Assembly: GCF_051027545.1 (NCBI RefSeq)
Contig: NZ_CP194902.1
Coordinates: 1,426,001-1,490,000 of the forward strand
Length of the DNA stretch: 64,000 bases
Direction of reading: 5' to 3'
Origin: Methylocaldum sp002005105
Lineage (GTDB): Bacteria > Pseudomonadota > Gammaproteobacteria > Methylococcales > Methylococcaceae
The notes beneath the pieces were generated by a model that saw only the letters and a program-made list of their open reading frames with translations, was not told where the DNA came from and did no database searches. Numbering within the stretch: position 1 is the first letter of the stretch; each line of letters opens with the position of its first letter. This document shows, piece after piece, positions 53,744 through 62,956 of the stretch. The position numbers and the translations under genes were made by a program.

Positions 53744-54085
53744 TCAGACCTTCTTCAAAAAGCAGGCCTTCAGCATGAAATTGCCGTTGTCCAGCTTGCA
53801 GTCCACTTCGTGGTCGCCGCCGACCAAACGGATGCTTTTCACCTTGGTGCCCATTTTGAGCGTGATGGACGAGCCTTTGACTTTCAGATCCTTGATCAGC
53901 ACGACCGTGTCGCCGTCGGACAGAACATTGCCGTTGGCGTCTCTAACGACCGCATCCGCGTCGTCGTCGGAGGCCGCGGTTTCCTCGATCGGCCATTCGT
54001 AGCCGCAGTCGGCGCACACATAATTGTCGCCGTCCGGGTAGGTGTTTTCTAAAGTGCACTGGGGGCAAGCTGGGATAGTGGACAT
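53744..54085 (-). CDS. yjdM: YjdM/PhnA-like zinc-ribbon protein
   Basis: A 113-residue protein. The zinc ribbon is CPQCTLENTY and CADCGYEWP at the N-terminus, followed by the PhnA C-terminal domain (VRDANGNVLSDGDTVVLIKD, LKVKGSSITLKMGTKV, ending LKACFLKKV). I start it at the ATG at 54085 (MSTIPACPQC); the longer frame is unconserved. Named PhnA in phosphonate loci historically; its function is unclear. Confidence 0.92.
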   Translation of the reverse strand: MSTIPACPQCTLENTYPDGDNYVCADCGYEWPIEETAASDDDADAVVRDANGNVLSDGDTVVLIKDLKVKGSSITLKMGTKVKSIRLVGGDHEVDCKLDNGNFMLKACFLKKV

Positions 54086-54257
54086 GATTCCGCTCAAAAA
54101 TAAGTTGGGGCGTGCATTATAAGGGATCGGTAACCGCCCAAGAACGGAATGCATGTGCAACAGAGAATCCAGACCGGCTACGTCGAAGCGGAATGACGGT
54201 CATCGCCGTGAACGGCTCCGTCCGGCAAGGCGGCGAAAAGCTCTCTCGAAGCGAGGG

Positions 54258-54728
54258 TTAGCGTCTCAAATGCTGAACCAATCCGCGCAGCGGCAGGCTC
54301 AAAGCCAACGCGCCGAAAACCGTCGCCAGCGACTTGCCCGACAAGCGCTTCTCGTATCCGGGCGTCAGGCGCTCGGGGACCAGATGATAATCCGTCAGAT
54401 AGGCAAGGCCAGCGACTATCGCTCCGCCCGTCAATGCTCTGGCGACATCGCCCGACTCGGCGGCTCGTCCGAACCAGCGTTCGTAGAGACTCGCCCACAG
54501 AACGGCCGCGGCGTGATTGAGCACGAATCCGGTGCCCGTGTATTTGAGACTGACATCGTTCTGCCGGGCGGCCCGGTCGCCCCAAGTGACGTGACTCACG
54601 GCGTTCAAAGGCGCCACGGCGCCGGAACGCTCGGCCTTGCCGCACGCTGCCGCCGCGAGCGTTGTGGCAATACCGACGATCGTCCCGGAAATCAGTGCAT
54701 CGAAACTGCCGTTGCTGTTCGTACGCAT
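54258..54728 (-). CDS. Hypothetical inner-membrane protein
   Basis: 156 residues from the ATG at 54728 (MRTNSNGSFDALISGTIVGI), with GGGAGA upstream. It has about three to four hydrophobic helices (IVGIATTLAAAACG, GFVLNHAAAVLWASLY, ALTGGAIVAGLAYLTDY, SLATVFGALALSLPLRGL). The family is not recognised with confidence. It diverges from the small gene at 54825. Confidence 0.65.
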   Translation of the reverse strand: MRTNSNGSFDALISGTIVGIATTLAAAACGKAERSGAVAPLNAVSHVTWGDRAARQNDVSLKYTGTGFVLNHAAAVLWASLYERWFGRAAESGDVARALTGGAIVAGLAYLTDYHLVPERLTPGYEKRLSGKSLATVFGALALSLPLRGLVQHLRR

Positions 54729-54824
54729 TGCTATCTCCCGCCGGCTGTCCGGCTTCCGTGCGATCCTTTCCCGAATTGCTCGCCGTTCCGCTCTACTTCC
54801 CTGCGAAACGGCAGTTCGCCCCTT

Positions 54825-54980
54825 ATGAAAAATGACCTTCCGGGCGAACCGGGGTTCCTTCCCGGAGAAGAACGGCCGGACAAACCGCGGCGGGGGCTGC
54901 TCGATCGATTCAGGGATAGGAACCGCATCGACAAGCAAATGCGCAACCACGGCCATCTAATAAAGAGCATCGGCCGGTAA
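54825..54980 (+). CDS. Small basic hypothetical protein
   Basis: 51 codons (MKNDLPGEPGFLPGEERPDK, then PRRGLLDRFRDRNRIDKQMR, ending LIKSIGR). It ends 13 bp before the CvpA-CAP gene and could be translationally linked to it. There is no clear ribosome site. Confidence 0.4.
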   Translation: MKNDLPGEPGFLPGEERPDKPRRGLLDRFRDRNRIDKQMRNHGHLIKSIGR

Positions 54981-54993
54981 CGGGATTATCGAC

Positions 54994-55959
54994 ATGGCCT
55001 TCAACGTCATCGACGTCTTCCTTCTTCTGCTGATTCTGTTCGCCGTCTGGGGTGGATGGCGGCGCGGTTTCATCCTGGGTTTTCTCAATCTTCTGCGCTG
55101 GCTGGGCAGCTTGCTTGCGGCCTGGTTCTTTTATCGACCGGTGGCGGATTTACTGGGTTCGAAAACCGGTTTGTCGAACACGTGGCAGCAGCCTGCCGCG
55201 TTTCTTCTCATCGTTCTGCTCACCAGCTTGGCCATCGGGCTGCTCGGGAATGCGCTGCTCAAACGCTTGCCGCATGGCATTCACCGACGGCTCTTCAATC
55301 ACCTGTTCGGCACGCTTCCGGGATTGGCCAACGGGCTGATAACGGCAGCCATCGCCGCCGCCTTGTTGTTCGTGGTCCCGCTGCCGGGCGATCTACGCGA
55401 GGATGCCCGCGAAAGCGGGACGGCGAACCGCTTCGCGGTTCTGGTGGAACGGCTGACCACGGCTCTGATGCCGATTTTCGAAGATGCGCTTACCCACGGG
55501 CTGAACCGCCGGCTTCCGGTTTACCCGGAATCCGACGAGCATATTTCGTTGCCGTTCAGGGTCGGAGCCCCGCAGCCGAGACCGGCGCTCGAGGAGCAAA
55601 TGCTTGGACTCGTCAACCGCGAGCGCGCCACGGAAGGACTTTCGCCGCTGAAGATCGATCCCGCCTTGACCGAAGTGGCGCGAAGACATTCGTCCGACAT
55701 GTTCGCCCGCGGTTATTTTTCTCATTACACTCCGGAAGGCAAAAGCCCGTTCGACCGAATGCGCGAATCGAATGTCGGTTTTCTGATCGCCGGCGAAAAC
55801 CTGGCTCTCGCCCCCAGCGTTCACATCGCGCACGCCGGCTTGATGAACTCGCCCGGCCACCGCGCGAATATCTTACGGCCGCAATTCGGGCGTGTCGGTA
55901 TCGGCATCATGGACGGCGGCATTCACGGCTTGATCGTGACGCAAAAATTCCGGAATTGA
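54994..55959 (+). CDS. CvpA-domain membrane protein fused to a CAP (SCP-like) domain
   Basis: 321 residues. The first about 130 form a CvpA-type membrane domain of four helices (VIDVFLLLLILFAVWGGWRR, LRWLGSLLAAWFFYR, FLLIVLLTSLAIGLLGNAL, GLANGLITAAIAAALLFVVP). The C-terminal about 125 form a CAP/SCP domain outside the membrane (LVNRERATEGLSPLKIDPAL, ARRHSSDMFARGYFSHYTPE, GENLALAP, MNSPGHRANIL), with its conserved His and Glu residues. CAP domains bind lipids or act near the cell wall; the partner is unknown. Confidence 0.88.
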   Translation: MAFNVIDVFLLLLILFAVWGGWRRGFILGFLNLLRWLGSLLAAWFFYRPVADLLGSKTGLSNTWQQPAAFLLIVLLTSLAIGLLGNALLKRLPHGIHRRLFNHLFGTLPGLANGLITAAIAAALLFVVPLPGDLREDARESGTANRFAVLVERLTTALMPIFEDALTHGLNRRLPVYPESDEHISLPFRVGAPQPRPALEEQMLGLVNRERATEGLSPLKIDPALTEVARRHSSDMFARGYFSHYTPEGKSPFDRMRESNVGFLIAGENLALAPSVHIAHAGLMNSPGHRANILRPQFGRVGIGIMDGGIHGLIVTQKFRN

Positions 55960-56145
55960 GCGGCCGGCAATTCAAGCAGGTGCAGACCAATCCGTGTAGT
56001 GTACTGTTAAAAGATTCGGGCAGGCGTGCGGACGCCGTCGCTCGCCACTCAAGGTGGACCTTTGTTTTAATCGGACTTGGACATCGCCGTACCGGATAAT
56101 GTCGAATATCGAGACAGAATTTCTTACTCAGGAGTATGCAGCTTG

Positions 56146-59100
56146 ATGGCGTTTCCCATTGTAGGCATCGGAGCTTCCGCCGGCGGACTGGAAGCATTGT
56201 CGGAATTTCTGGCCGACCTTCCCGCCACCAGCGGTATGGCTTTTCTGTTGGTCCAACACCTCGACCCCCACCACGAAAGCGTCCTGACGCAGATCCTCTC
56301 GACCAGAACGGCCTTGCCGGTCCAGGAGGCGACGGAGGGGCTCGCGGTCGAACCCGACCACATCTATATCATCCCGCCCAATGCCGTCATGACCCTGGTC
56401 CAGGGCCATCTGGCTCTCGCTGCCCGCAACGGGCTTCCCGTGCCGCCCATGCCCGTCGACCGCTTGTTTTATTCCCTCGCGCAAGAGCAGGGGGCCAATG
56501 CGGTCGGGGTCATTCTCTCGGGCACGGGCTCGGACGGCGCGCTGGGGATGCAGGCGATCAAGGGTTCCGGCGGTATCACCTACGCCCAGGATCAAGGCTC
56601 GGCCAGATTCAACGGCATGCCGAAGGCGGCGGTAGATCTCGGCGTGGTCGATCGGGTGCTGCCCCCGCGCGAGATTGCCCGCGAACTCGCTCGCCTCGGC
56701 GGCCATCCATACCTGAAGGTAGACAGCACCGCCTCCGCCGGCGAACCTCCGCCCACGGACGAGGAAACGCTCAACCGGCTCTTTCGTCGCCTCCGCAACG
56801 TCTCCGGCGTGGACTTCACGCACTATAAGCGCGGTACCGTGCAGCGGCGACTCGCGCGCCGCCTCGCCCTGCACGGGCTGGATACGCTGCCGGAGTACCT
56901 GAATTTGTTGGAAAGCGACACGGCGGAAACCCAGGCCCTCTTTCAGGACCTGCTGGTCCAGGTGACCGATTTCTTCCGCGATCCCGAGTTGTTCGAAGAG
57001 TTGAGCCGAACCGTCTTTCCGCGCTTGTTCGAACGCCGTCCATCTCAAGCTCCGCTGCGGATCTGGGTCCCGGGTTGCGCCAGCGGCGAGGAGGTCTATT
57101 CCATCGCCATCTGCCTTCTGGAATTTTTGGGCGAGCGCCTGACCCAAACCCCGATTCAGATTTTCGGCACCGATCTCAGCGAGTCCGCCATCGAGAAGGC
57201 GCGTACCGGACTTTACCTGGAAAATATCGCCCGCCACGTCTCCGCCGAGCGGCTCCGGCGCTTCTTCGTCAAGGTCGGCGGCCACTATCAAATCACCCGC
57301 ACGATCCGCGATTTGTGCGTATTCGCCCGCCACGACGTGGCCCGCGATCCTCCTTTCTCGCGGCTGGATCTCGTGAGTTGCCGCAACCTCTTGATCTATC
57401 TCGAGCCGGCTTTGCAGAAGAGGGTGATTCCGCTGTTCCATTACGCCTTGAATCCGGGCGGATTTCTTCTGCTGGGACCCTCCGAAACCGTAGGCCCCTT
57501 CTCCGAGCTGTTCAGCTCCGTCGACAAGCGGCTCAAAATCTACTCCAAGGCGATCCTGCCCGGACAGAAGAATCACTTGGCGTTGCTGGAGGAGTATCCC
57601 GCGTTGCTGGACCGGTCCCGCCCGAAACAATTGACGCTGGCCAGCGAACCCGTGGAGGCGGAGCGCTTGCAACGGGAGGCGGATCGCCTGGCCATGGCTC
57701 GCTACGTTCCGCCGGGCGTTCTATGCGATTCGGAGATGAACGTGCTTCAGTTCCGAGGCGAGACCGGCCCGTACCTGACGAATCCGACCGGTCCTCCCAC
57801 TTTCAAGCTGCAGAAGCTGGCCCGTCCGGGCCTCCTCGTCGACCTGAGCAGCGCCATCGAGCAGGCCCGCAAGGAAGGGGCTCCGACACGGCGGGAGGGC
57901 GTGCGCGTGGAGGGGTCAAACGATACGGAGTCGGTAAATATCGAGGTCATGCCGATTCGGATCGCCGGGGCGGAAAACCCGTGGTTTCTGATTTTTTTTG
58001 AAGCGCAAGCCTCACTGGTAGTGGACCAAGGCGCAACCATTGTCGGGGAATTTTGGAGTTCGTTGCGGAGCCGAATGCGTTCGGGGAAACGCGCGGAAAG
58101 TTTCCGGCCGGAAAGCGAAAAGGATCGCCAGATCCAGAGGCTTACGCAGGACCTCGAAGCGGCTCGCGATTACATTCGGGCCATGCTGGATGCACACGAG
58201 ACGACGGTGGAAGAACTCAAGGCAACGGAAGAGGAACTGCTATCGAGTAACGAGGAGTTCCAGAGTACCAACGAGGAACTCGAGACCGCCCAGGAAGAGC
58301 TGCAATCGAGCAACGACGAACTGCGCGCCCGCAACCGCGAACTCAACGTGCTGAACGACGAGATGCGGCAATCGCGCGATTTCGCGGAGGCTGTCGTCGA
58401 AACCATGCGTCAGCCGCTACTCGTGCTCGACGGCAATCTCCGTATTCAGCAGGCGAACCGCGCCTTCTACCGGAACTTCAAAACCACGCGCGAAGCGACC
58501 GAGCAGGTCCGGCTCTACGAATTGGGCCATGGGCAATGGGACATTCCCGCCTTGCGCCGGCTTCTCGAAGAGGTTTTGCCCGCCCAGACTGCTTTCCAGG
58601 ATAAGGAGGTCACCCAGATTTTTCCCGAGCTCGGAGAGCGGACGATGCGTCTCAACGCGCAGGTGTTGCGCTGGAGCGATCAGGAGCGCATCCTCCTGGC
58701 GATCGAGGATATCACCGAGCAACTGGCGGCGCTGGACGCGCTCAAAACGGTCGATCGGCGCAAGGACGAGTTCCTGGCCATGCTCGCCCACGAGTTGCGC
58801 AATCCTCTGGCGCCCATCCGCAACGCCCTGGAAATCTGGCGGCGCGGCGATGCCGGAGAAGCGGCGGAGAAGCAGGCCCAGGCCATGCTGGATCGCCAGC
58901 TCCGCCTGGAGGCACGGCTGCTCGACGATCTCCTCGATCTGTCCCGCATCACCCGTGGGGTGATCGCTCTTCAGAAACAGCCGGTCGATCTGACGCGCCT
59001 GGTGGCGCTGGCGGTCGAAGATGCGAGCGCTCAGCTCGACGCGCGTCAGCACCGGCTCGAGTCGTCGCTGCCTGAGCACGGCCTGTCGGTCGAAGGCGAT

Positions 59101-59893
59101 CCGGCCCGACTGCAGCAGATCGTCTCGAATCTTCTGAGCAACGCCGTCAAATACACGCCGTCCGGCGGTCATATCACCCTGACCCTGACACTCGAAGGGC
59201 GGGAAGCGGTGCTCAGGGTCGCCGACACCGGCATCGGCATCAGCCAGGAACTCCTGCCTTTGATTTTCAACCTCTTCGTGCAGGCCGACAAATCCCTGGA
59301 TCGTACCCAGGGCGGCCTTGGCATCGGGCTCACGCTGGTTCGCCGCCTGGTCGAATTGCACGGCGGACAGATAAGCGTACACAGTGCCGGGGTGGATGAG
59401 GGAAGCGAGTTCACGGTCCGTTTGCCGGCCTTGCCGGAAACGGCCGTCCCTGCCGCTCCGTCGGAAACCGAAGCGGCCCAAGCCATGCCCCTCATGCGCT
59501 ACCGTATCCTGGTGGTCGATGACAACGTGGACACCGCGGAGAGTACGGCGCTGTTGCTGCAACTCGAAGGTCACGAGGTGCAGACGGCACTCGATGGTCC
59601 GAGCGCTCTTGAAGCCGCGACGATGTTTCACCCCCCAGATCGTCCTGCTCGATATCGGATTGCCGGGTCTGGATGGCTACGAGGTGGCCCGCCGTCTGCG
59701 GGCGCTGCCCGAGTTGGAGGGGGCGTTGCTGGTGGCGATGACCGGCTATGGACAGGATGAAGACCGCGACCGATCCCGGACCGCCGGATTCGATGGGCAC
59801 CTGGTCAAACCGGTCGACCTCGACCGGCTCAAAGCATTGATGGCGGCCTACCCACGGCGGAAGAAGGTGAACGACGCTGAGGAAACCTCGTGA
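56146..59893 (+). pseudogene. CheB-CheR-PAS-histidine kinase-receiver hybrid, frameshifted in the receiver
   Basis: From the ATG at 56146 (MAFPIVGIGASAGG, AGGAG upstream) the protein has a CheB methylesterase domain (about 1-185, GIGASAGG, LSGTGSDGALGMQAIK), a CheR methyltransferase (about 210-470, WVPGCASGEEVYSIAI), a long coiled coil (about 670-740), PAS, then a kinase with LAHELRNP near residue 880 and GGLGIGLTLVRRLVELHG. A receiver begins YRILVVDDNVDTAES (about 1118). One extra C in the run at 59631-59636 shifts the frame. The phosphoacceptor part (IVLLDIGLPGLDGYEVARRL) then lies in another frame ending at 59893, while the observed frame stops at 59760. The kinase is intact; the receiver is not. 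Confidence 0.85.
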
Positions 59894-60324
59894 GAGTGCT
59901 AAGAACCATTGATAGTGCCGAAAAATACATCGTCTACATGCTGGTTTTCTTGCTGCTGATTTCCGTGATTTTGGGAACCCTCGAGCTCGGCCGGGTCGTC
60001 ATCAAGAACATTATCCAGTCTTCTTTTTACTTGGTTGAGATCGATCGCTTATTCGAATCATTCAGCCTTTTTCTCATCCTGGTCATCGGCTTGGAGCTCC
60101 TCAAGTCCATCAAAAGCTATCTCGTGCAGGGCTCCATCAACCCGGCCTTCGTGGTGGAAGTTGCCATCATCGCGTTAGGCAACAAACTCATCACCCTGGA
60201 CCTAAAACATGCAGAGCCCGGCCTACTCATAGGCATTGGAGCTATCCTCCTGGGATTGTCGGCGACCTATCTGGTTCTTAAAAAAGCATTCGGCCCCACG
60301 GACGTTCAGACTGGAAATCAATAA
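59890..60324 (+). CDS. PsiE-family membrane protein
   Basis: A 144-residue protein with four hydrophobic helices (VYMLVFLLLISVILGTLELG, LFLILVIGLELLKSI, PAFVVEVAIIALGNKLITLD, LLIGIGAILLGLSATYLVLK). It matches the phosphate-starvation-inducible PsiE family, function unknown. The GTG start at 59890 overlaps the stop of the intact hybrid kinase frame, which implies that the kinase frame once ran to 59893. Confidence 0.8.
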   Translation: MRVLRTIDSAEKYIVYMLVFLLLISVILGTLELGRVVIKNIIQSSFYLVEIDRLFESFSLFLILVIGLELLKSIKSYLVQGSINPAFVVEVAIIALGNKLITLDLKHAEPGLLIGIGAILLGLSATYLVLKKAFGPTDVQTGNQ

Positions 60325-60354
60325 CTCGATTGACCCGGGTAAACGGGAGGCTCT

Positions 60355-60599
60355 ATGGAAGTGATGTGGTATGTATTGATTGGCCTGGCGGCCGGTTGGC
60401 TGGCGGGCAATTGGTCAAAGGCGGCGGGTTTGGCGCCATCGGAGACATTATTGTCGGGGTGTTCGGTGCCGTGTTGGGCGGTGTTCTGTTCGATGTGCTG
60501 GGTTTGTCCGCCGGGGGCGGCAGGCTTGGGAGCTTGATTATCGCGACGGTTGGCGCCGTAGCCTTCTTGCTTCTGTTGCGTCTGATCAGAAAGGATTAG
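60355..60599 (+). pseudogene. GlsB/YeaQ-like membrane protein, frameshifted
   Basis: Starts MEVMWYVLIGLAAGWLAG from the ATG at 60355 (GGGAGG 4 nt upstream), then leaves the family frame. From about 60409 the next frame continues QLVKGGGFGAIGDIIVGVFG and ends LLLLRLIRKD at 60599. Adding one C after 60408 (GGCAATTGG to GGCCAATTGG) rejoins both as LAGQLVKGGG. The intact protein would have about 81 residues. Confidence 0.8.
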
Positions 60600-60726
60600 G
60601 TGCCGGCAACGTCAAAAAGTCGCCTGCGCACGCTGGCGACACGGTGCAAAACCTTCCCGGTCGTACTCGCTCTAATTCGATGAAGGACTAAACATGTTAT
60701 TCCCCCCGTTTTTAGGATAGGGATAG

Positions 60727-61902
60727 ATGATTGATGGATTGCTCAACATTCCCGGATGGGGACTCATTGCCATTACCCTGGGCCTGACCCACGTCACCAT
60801 TGCCAGTGTGACCATTTTCCTGCATCGTCACCAAGCGCATCGCGCTCTGAATCTCCATCCTGTCGTCAGCCATTTCTTCAGATTCTGGCTGTGGCTGACC
60901 ACCGGTATAGTCACCAAGGAATGGGTGTCGATTCATCGCAAACACCACGCCCATTGCGAAAGCCCGCAAGACCCTCACAGCCCCCGCGTCTTCGGCATTC
61001 GGAAAGTGCTGTGGGAAGGCGCCGAGTTATACCGGGCCGAAGCCCGCCACGTCGAAACGCTGGACCACTATGGCTATGGCACCCCGAATGACTGGATCGA
61101 ACGGAACCTTTACAGCCGCTATCGAGGCGGGGGTGTTGCCCTGCTGTTCGTCATCGATGTCGTGCTATTCGGCCTGTATGGCATCACGGTGTGGGCGGTG
61201 CAAATGCTCTGGATTCCCTTTTGGGCGGCGGGCGTGATCAACGGCCTGGGCCACTACCGGGGCTATCGCAATTTCGAAACCCCGGACGCCTCCACGAACC
61301 TGTTTCCCTTAGGGCTCCTCATCGGCGGCGAGGAATTGCATAACAATCACCACGCGTATCCGGCCTCGGCCCGTCTCGCCCATCGCTGGTGGGAATTGGA
61401 CATCGGCTGGGTCTACATCCGCCTGCTGCAAAGGTTTCGGCTGGCCGAGATCCGCCGCACGGCGCCTCGAATCCGCCTCGAGCGCGCTCCCAAACCGATC
61501 AACCCGGCCACGGTCCAGGCCGTAATGCGCAACCGCCATCATGTCCTGGCTTTGTACGGGCGTCGCGTCGTGCTCCCGGTACTGCGGCACGAGTGGAAGG
61601 CCGCTCCTTCCGCCCACCGGCCTTTGCTGCATAAGGTAAAAACGCTTCTGGTCCGGGAGGGCGTCGAACTCGATGAAGCGGCCTGCCAAACCTTAAAACA
61701 GGCGCTGAACTTGAGCCGGACGCTCGAGACGATCTACCGTTCCAAACACGACCTGAAACAGCTCTGGATCCGATCCGCCAGCCATTATGAAGCCCGCGTG
61801 CAATTGCTCGAGAACTGGTGCCGGCAGGCGGAAGACACCGGCATCGAGGCCTTGGGCGACTTCGCCCGACTACTGCGCCGATATACGCTCCCAAGAGCCT
61901 AG
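60727..61902 (+). CDS. Membrane fatty acid desaturase (acyl-CoA delta-9 type)
   Basis: A 391-residue integral-membrane di-iron desaturase. The three histidine boxes are HRHQAHR (about 33-39), HRKHHAH (about 70-76) and HNNHHAYP (about 200-207). Hydrophobic helices lie around GWGLIAITLGLTHVTIASVT and ALLFVIDVVLFGLYGITVWA. A helical C-terminal extension of about 150 residues follows the third box. The stop codon TAG (61900-61902) is part of the left end of a MITE, so the original C-terminus may be lost. Confidence 0.9.
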   Translation: MIDGLLNIPGWGLIAITLGLTHVTIASVTIFLHRHQAHRALNLHPVVSHFFRFWLWLTTGIVTKEWVSIHRKHHAHCESPQDPHSPRVFGIRKVLWEGAELYRAEARHVETLDHYGYGTPNDWIERNLYSRYRGGGVALLFVIDVVLFGLYGITVWAVQMLWIPFWAAGVINGLGHYRGYRNFETPDASTNLFPLGLLIGGEELHNNHHAYPASARLAHRWWELDIGWVYIRLLQRFRLAEIRRTAPRIRLERAPKPINPATVQAVMRNRHHVLALYGRRVVLPVLRHEWKAAPSAHRPLLHKVKTLLVREGVELDEAACQTLKQALNLSRTLETIYRSKHDLKQLWIRSASHYEARVQLLENWCRQAEDTGIEALGDFARLLRRYTLPRA

Positions 61903-62043
61903 GCCGTTTTCATCTCGCTCGTACGGCAAAACAGGCCTGGCAGGAGTCGTTGGCGCCTTCGGCTCGGGTGAATTACTTCAAACATTCGTAGGTCGGCAAA
62001 CCTTTGCCGACGAAGACGCTCGGCCGGGACGTGGCGTCGGGAA

Positions 62044-62085
62044 GGGGGGCTTCGGCGCTCCCGAAGACGCCGTTTGCGATTGGAA
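62044..62085 (+). repeat. 42-bp cassette inserted in the MITE at GAA
   Basis: The MITE at 51492 reads GTCGGGAAAGGATTCC without interruption. Here GAA is followed by the 42-bp cassette (stem GGCTTCG / CGAAGACGCC) and GAA again, then AGGATTCC. It is an empty-versus-filled comparison within the window. Confidence 0.88.
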
Positions 62086-62166
62086 AGGATTCCCGACCTA
62101 CAGGGTGCTACAGTCGTAGGTCGGCAATCCTTTCCCGACGAACCCGTTGGCCCAACTGCACTGTCG

Positions 62167-62371
62167 GGAAGGGCGGCTTCGGAGCTCCAATCGCAAACGG
62201 TCATCCCAGGAGCGCTGGGATGACCCTTCCAATCGCAAACGGCCTGGCCGGGAGCGCCGGCCACGCCCTTCCCGAAGACGCCGTTTGCGATTGGAAGGGG
62301 GACTTTGGTGCTCCCAAAGTTCCCGTTTGCGATTGGAAGGGTCGCGACTAAAGCGACCGTTTGCGATTGGG
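62167..62371. repeat. Cassette array with nested insertions
   Basis: An outer 42-bp unit starting at about 62171 is interrupted at the TCC of its loop (62186-62188) by two 42-bp units in the opposite orientation (to 62272), then resumes CGAAGACGCC and CGTTTGCGATTGGA (to 62295). A 42-bp unit (62296-62337, loop GTGCTCC) and a 34-bp unit (62338-62371, loop GACTAAA) follow. Confidence 0.85.
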
Positions 62372-62425
62372 AGGGATTCCCGACCTACTCGCGAATGCCC
62401 GTACAGTAGGTATGAAAATGCTCTA

Positions 62426-62956
62426 GCCTGGACAGCGTTCGAGTCCTTGGCTTGACGCGAAACGCGCGGATATGCGAGCGCTTGGAGTGATAACGATTGA
62501 GTTTGATATGCCGAAGCCAAAGAGGTCGTGGGTTAGCTTAGCGTGTGTGCGAGAAGCTACTGCACGGCCTGAGGGCAGCCCCTCGACAAGCTCAGGACGG
62601 ACCCTTCGACGGAGCTCAGGACAGGCTTGCCTTCGGGCCGCTCGTGACGCTTTCTAAACACCCTCTTAGACTACCAAGGGCTTTGGAGAACGACAGGGCT
62701 CGACCTTTCCTTATCTTTTACAGTGAGTGAAGAAAGCAATGCCAGCATTACCCGTCATTCCGGCAGGGAGTGCCGGAATCCAGAGGCCAAGGATGGCCTG
62801 CCCTCTACATCCTTGTAACCTGGATCCCGGCAGTCCCAATCGCAAACGGGCCTTTAGTCGGCCCCTTCCATGCCGGGGTGACCATGTGGTTTGACTTTCG
62901 TTACGAACAGTAAGCGGGTGGTGATTGGGCATTTCCAGTCGATCTGAGAAAACGAC
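62426..62956. other. Repeat-rich region before the AI-2E-type transporter
   Basis: No gene recognised. It has two tandem TCGACAAGCTCAGGACGGA-type repeats (about 62581-62630). It also has an inverted repeat with CGTCATTCCGGCAGGG (about 62753) and ATGCCGGGGTGACC (about 62870), interrupted by a TTTAGTC-loop cassette at 62834-62869. The same element type, also holding a cassette at the same place, lies at 5677-6030. Confidence 0.65.

Larger units (their letters stand above)
61900..62425. mobile_element. Second MITE copy, expanded by hairpin cassettes
   Basis: Ends TAGGCCGTTTTCAT (61900-61913) and ATGAAAATGCTCTA (62412-62425). It matches the 197-bp MITE at 51492 (GTTGGCGCCTTCGGCTCGGG, TCGGCCGGGACGTGGCGTCG) but is 526 bp long because of cassette insertions at 62044-62085 and 62167-62371 and a duplicated TCCCGACCTAC. 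Confidence 0.75.

Noticed and set aside
62167..62371. CRISPR-like array from alternating constant and variable blocks
   Set aside because: The variable blocks are self-complementary stems of fixed length, units occur singly and nested in both orientations, and there are no cas genes.
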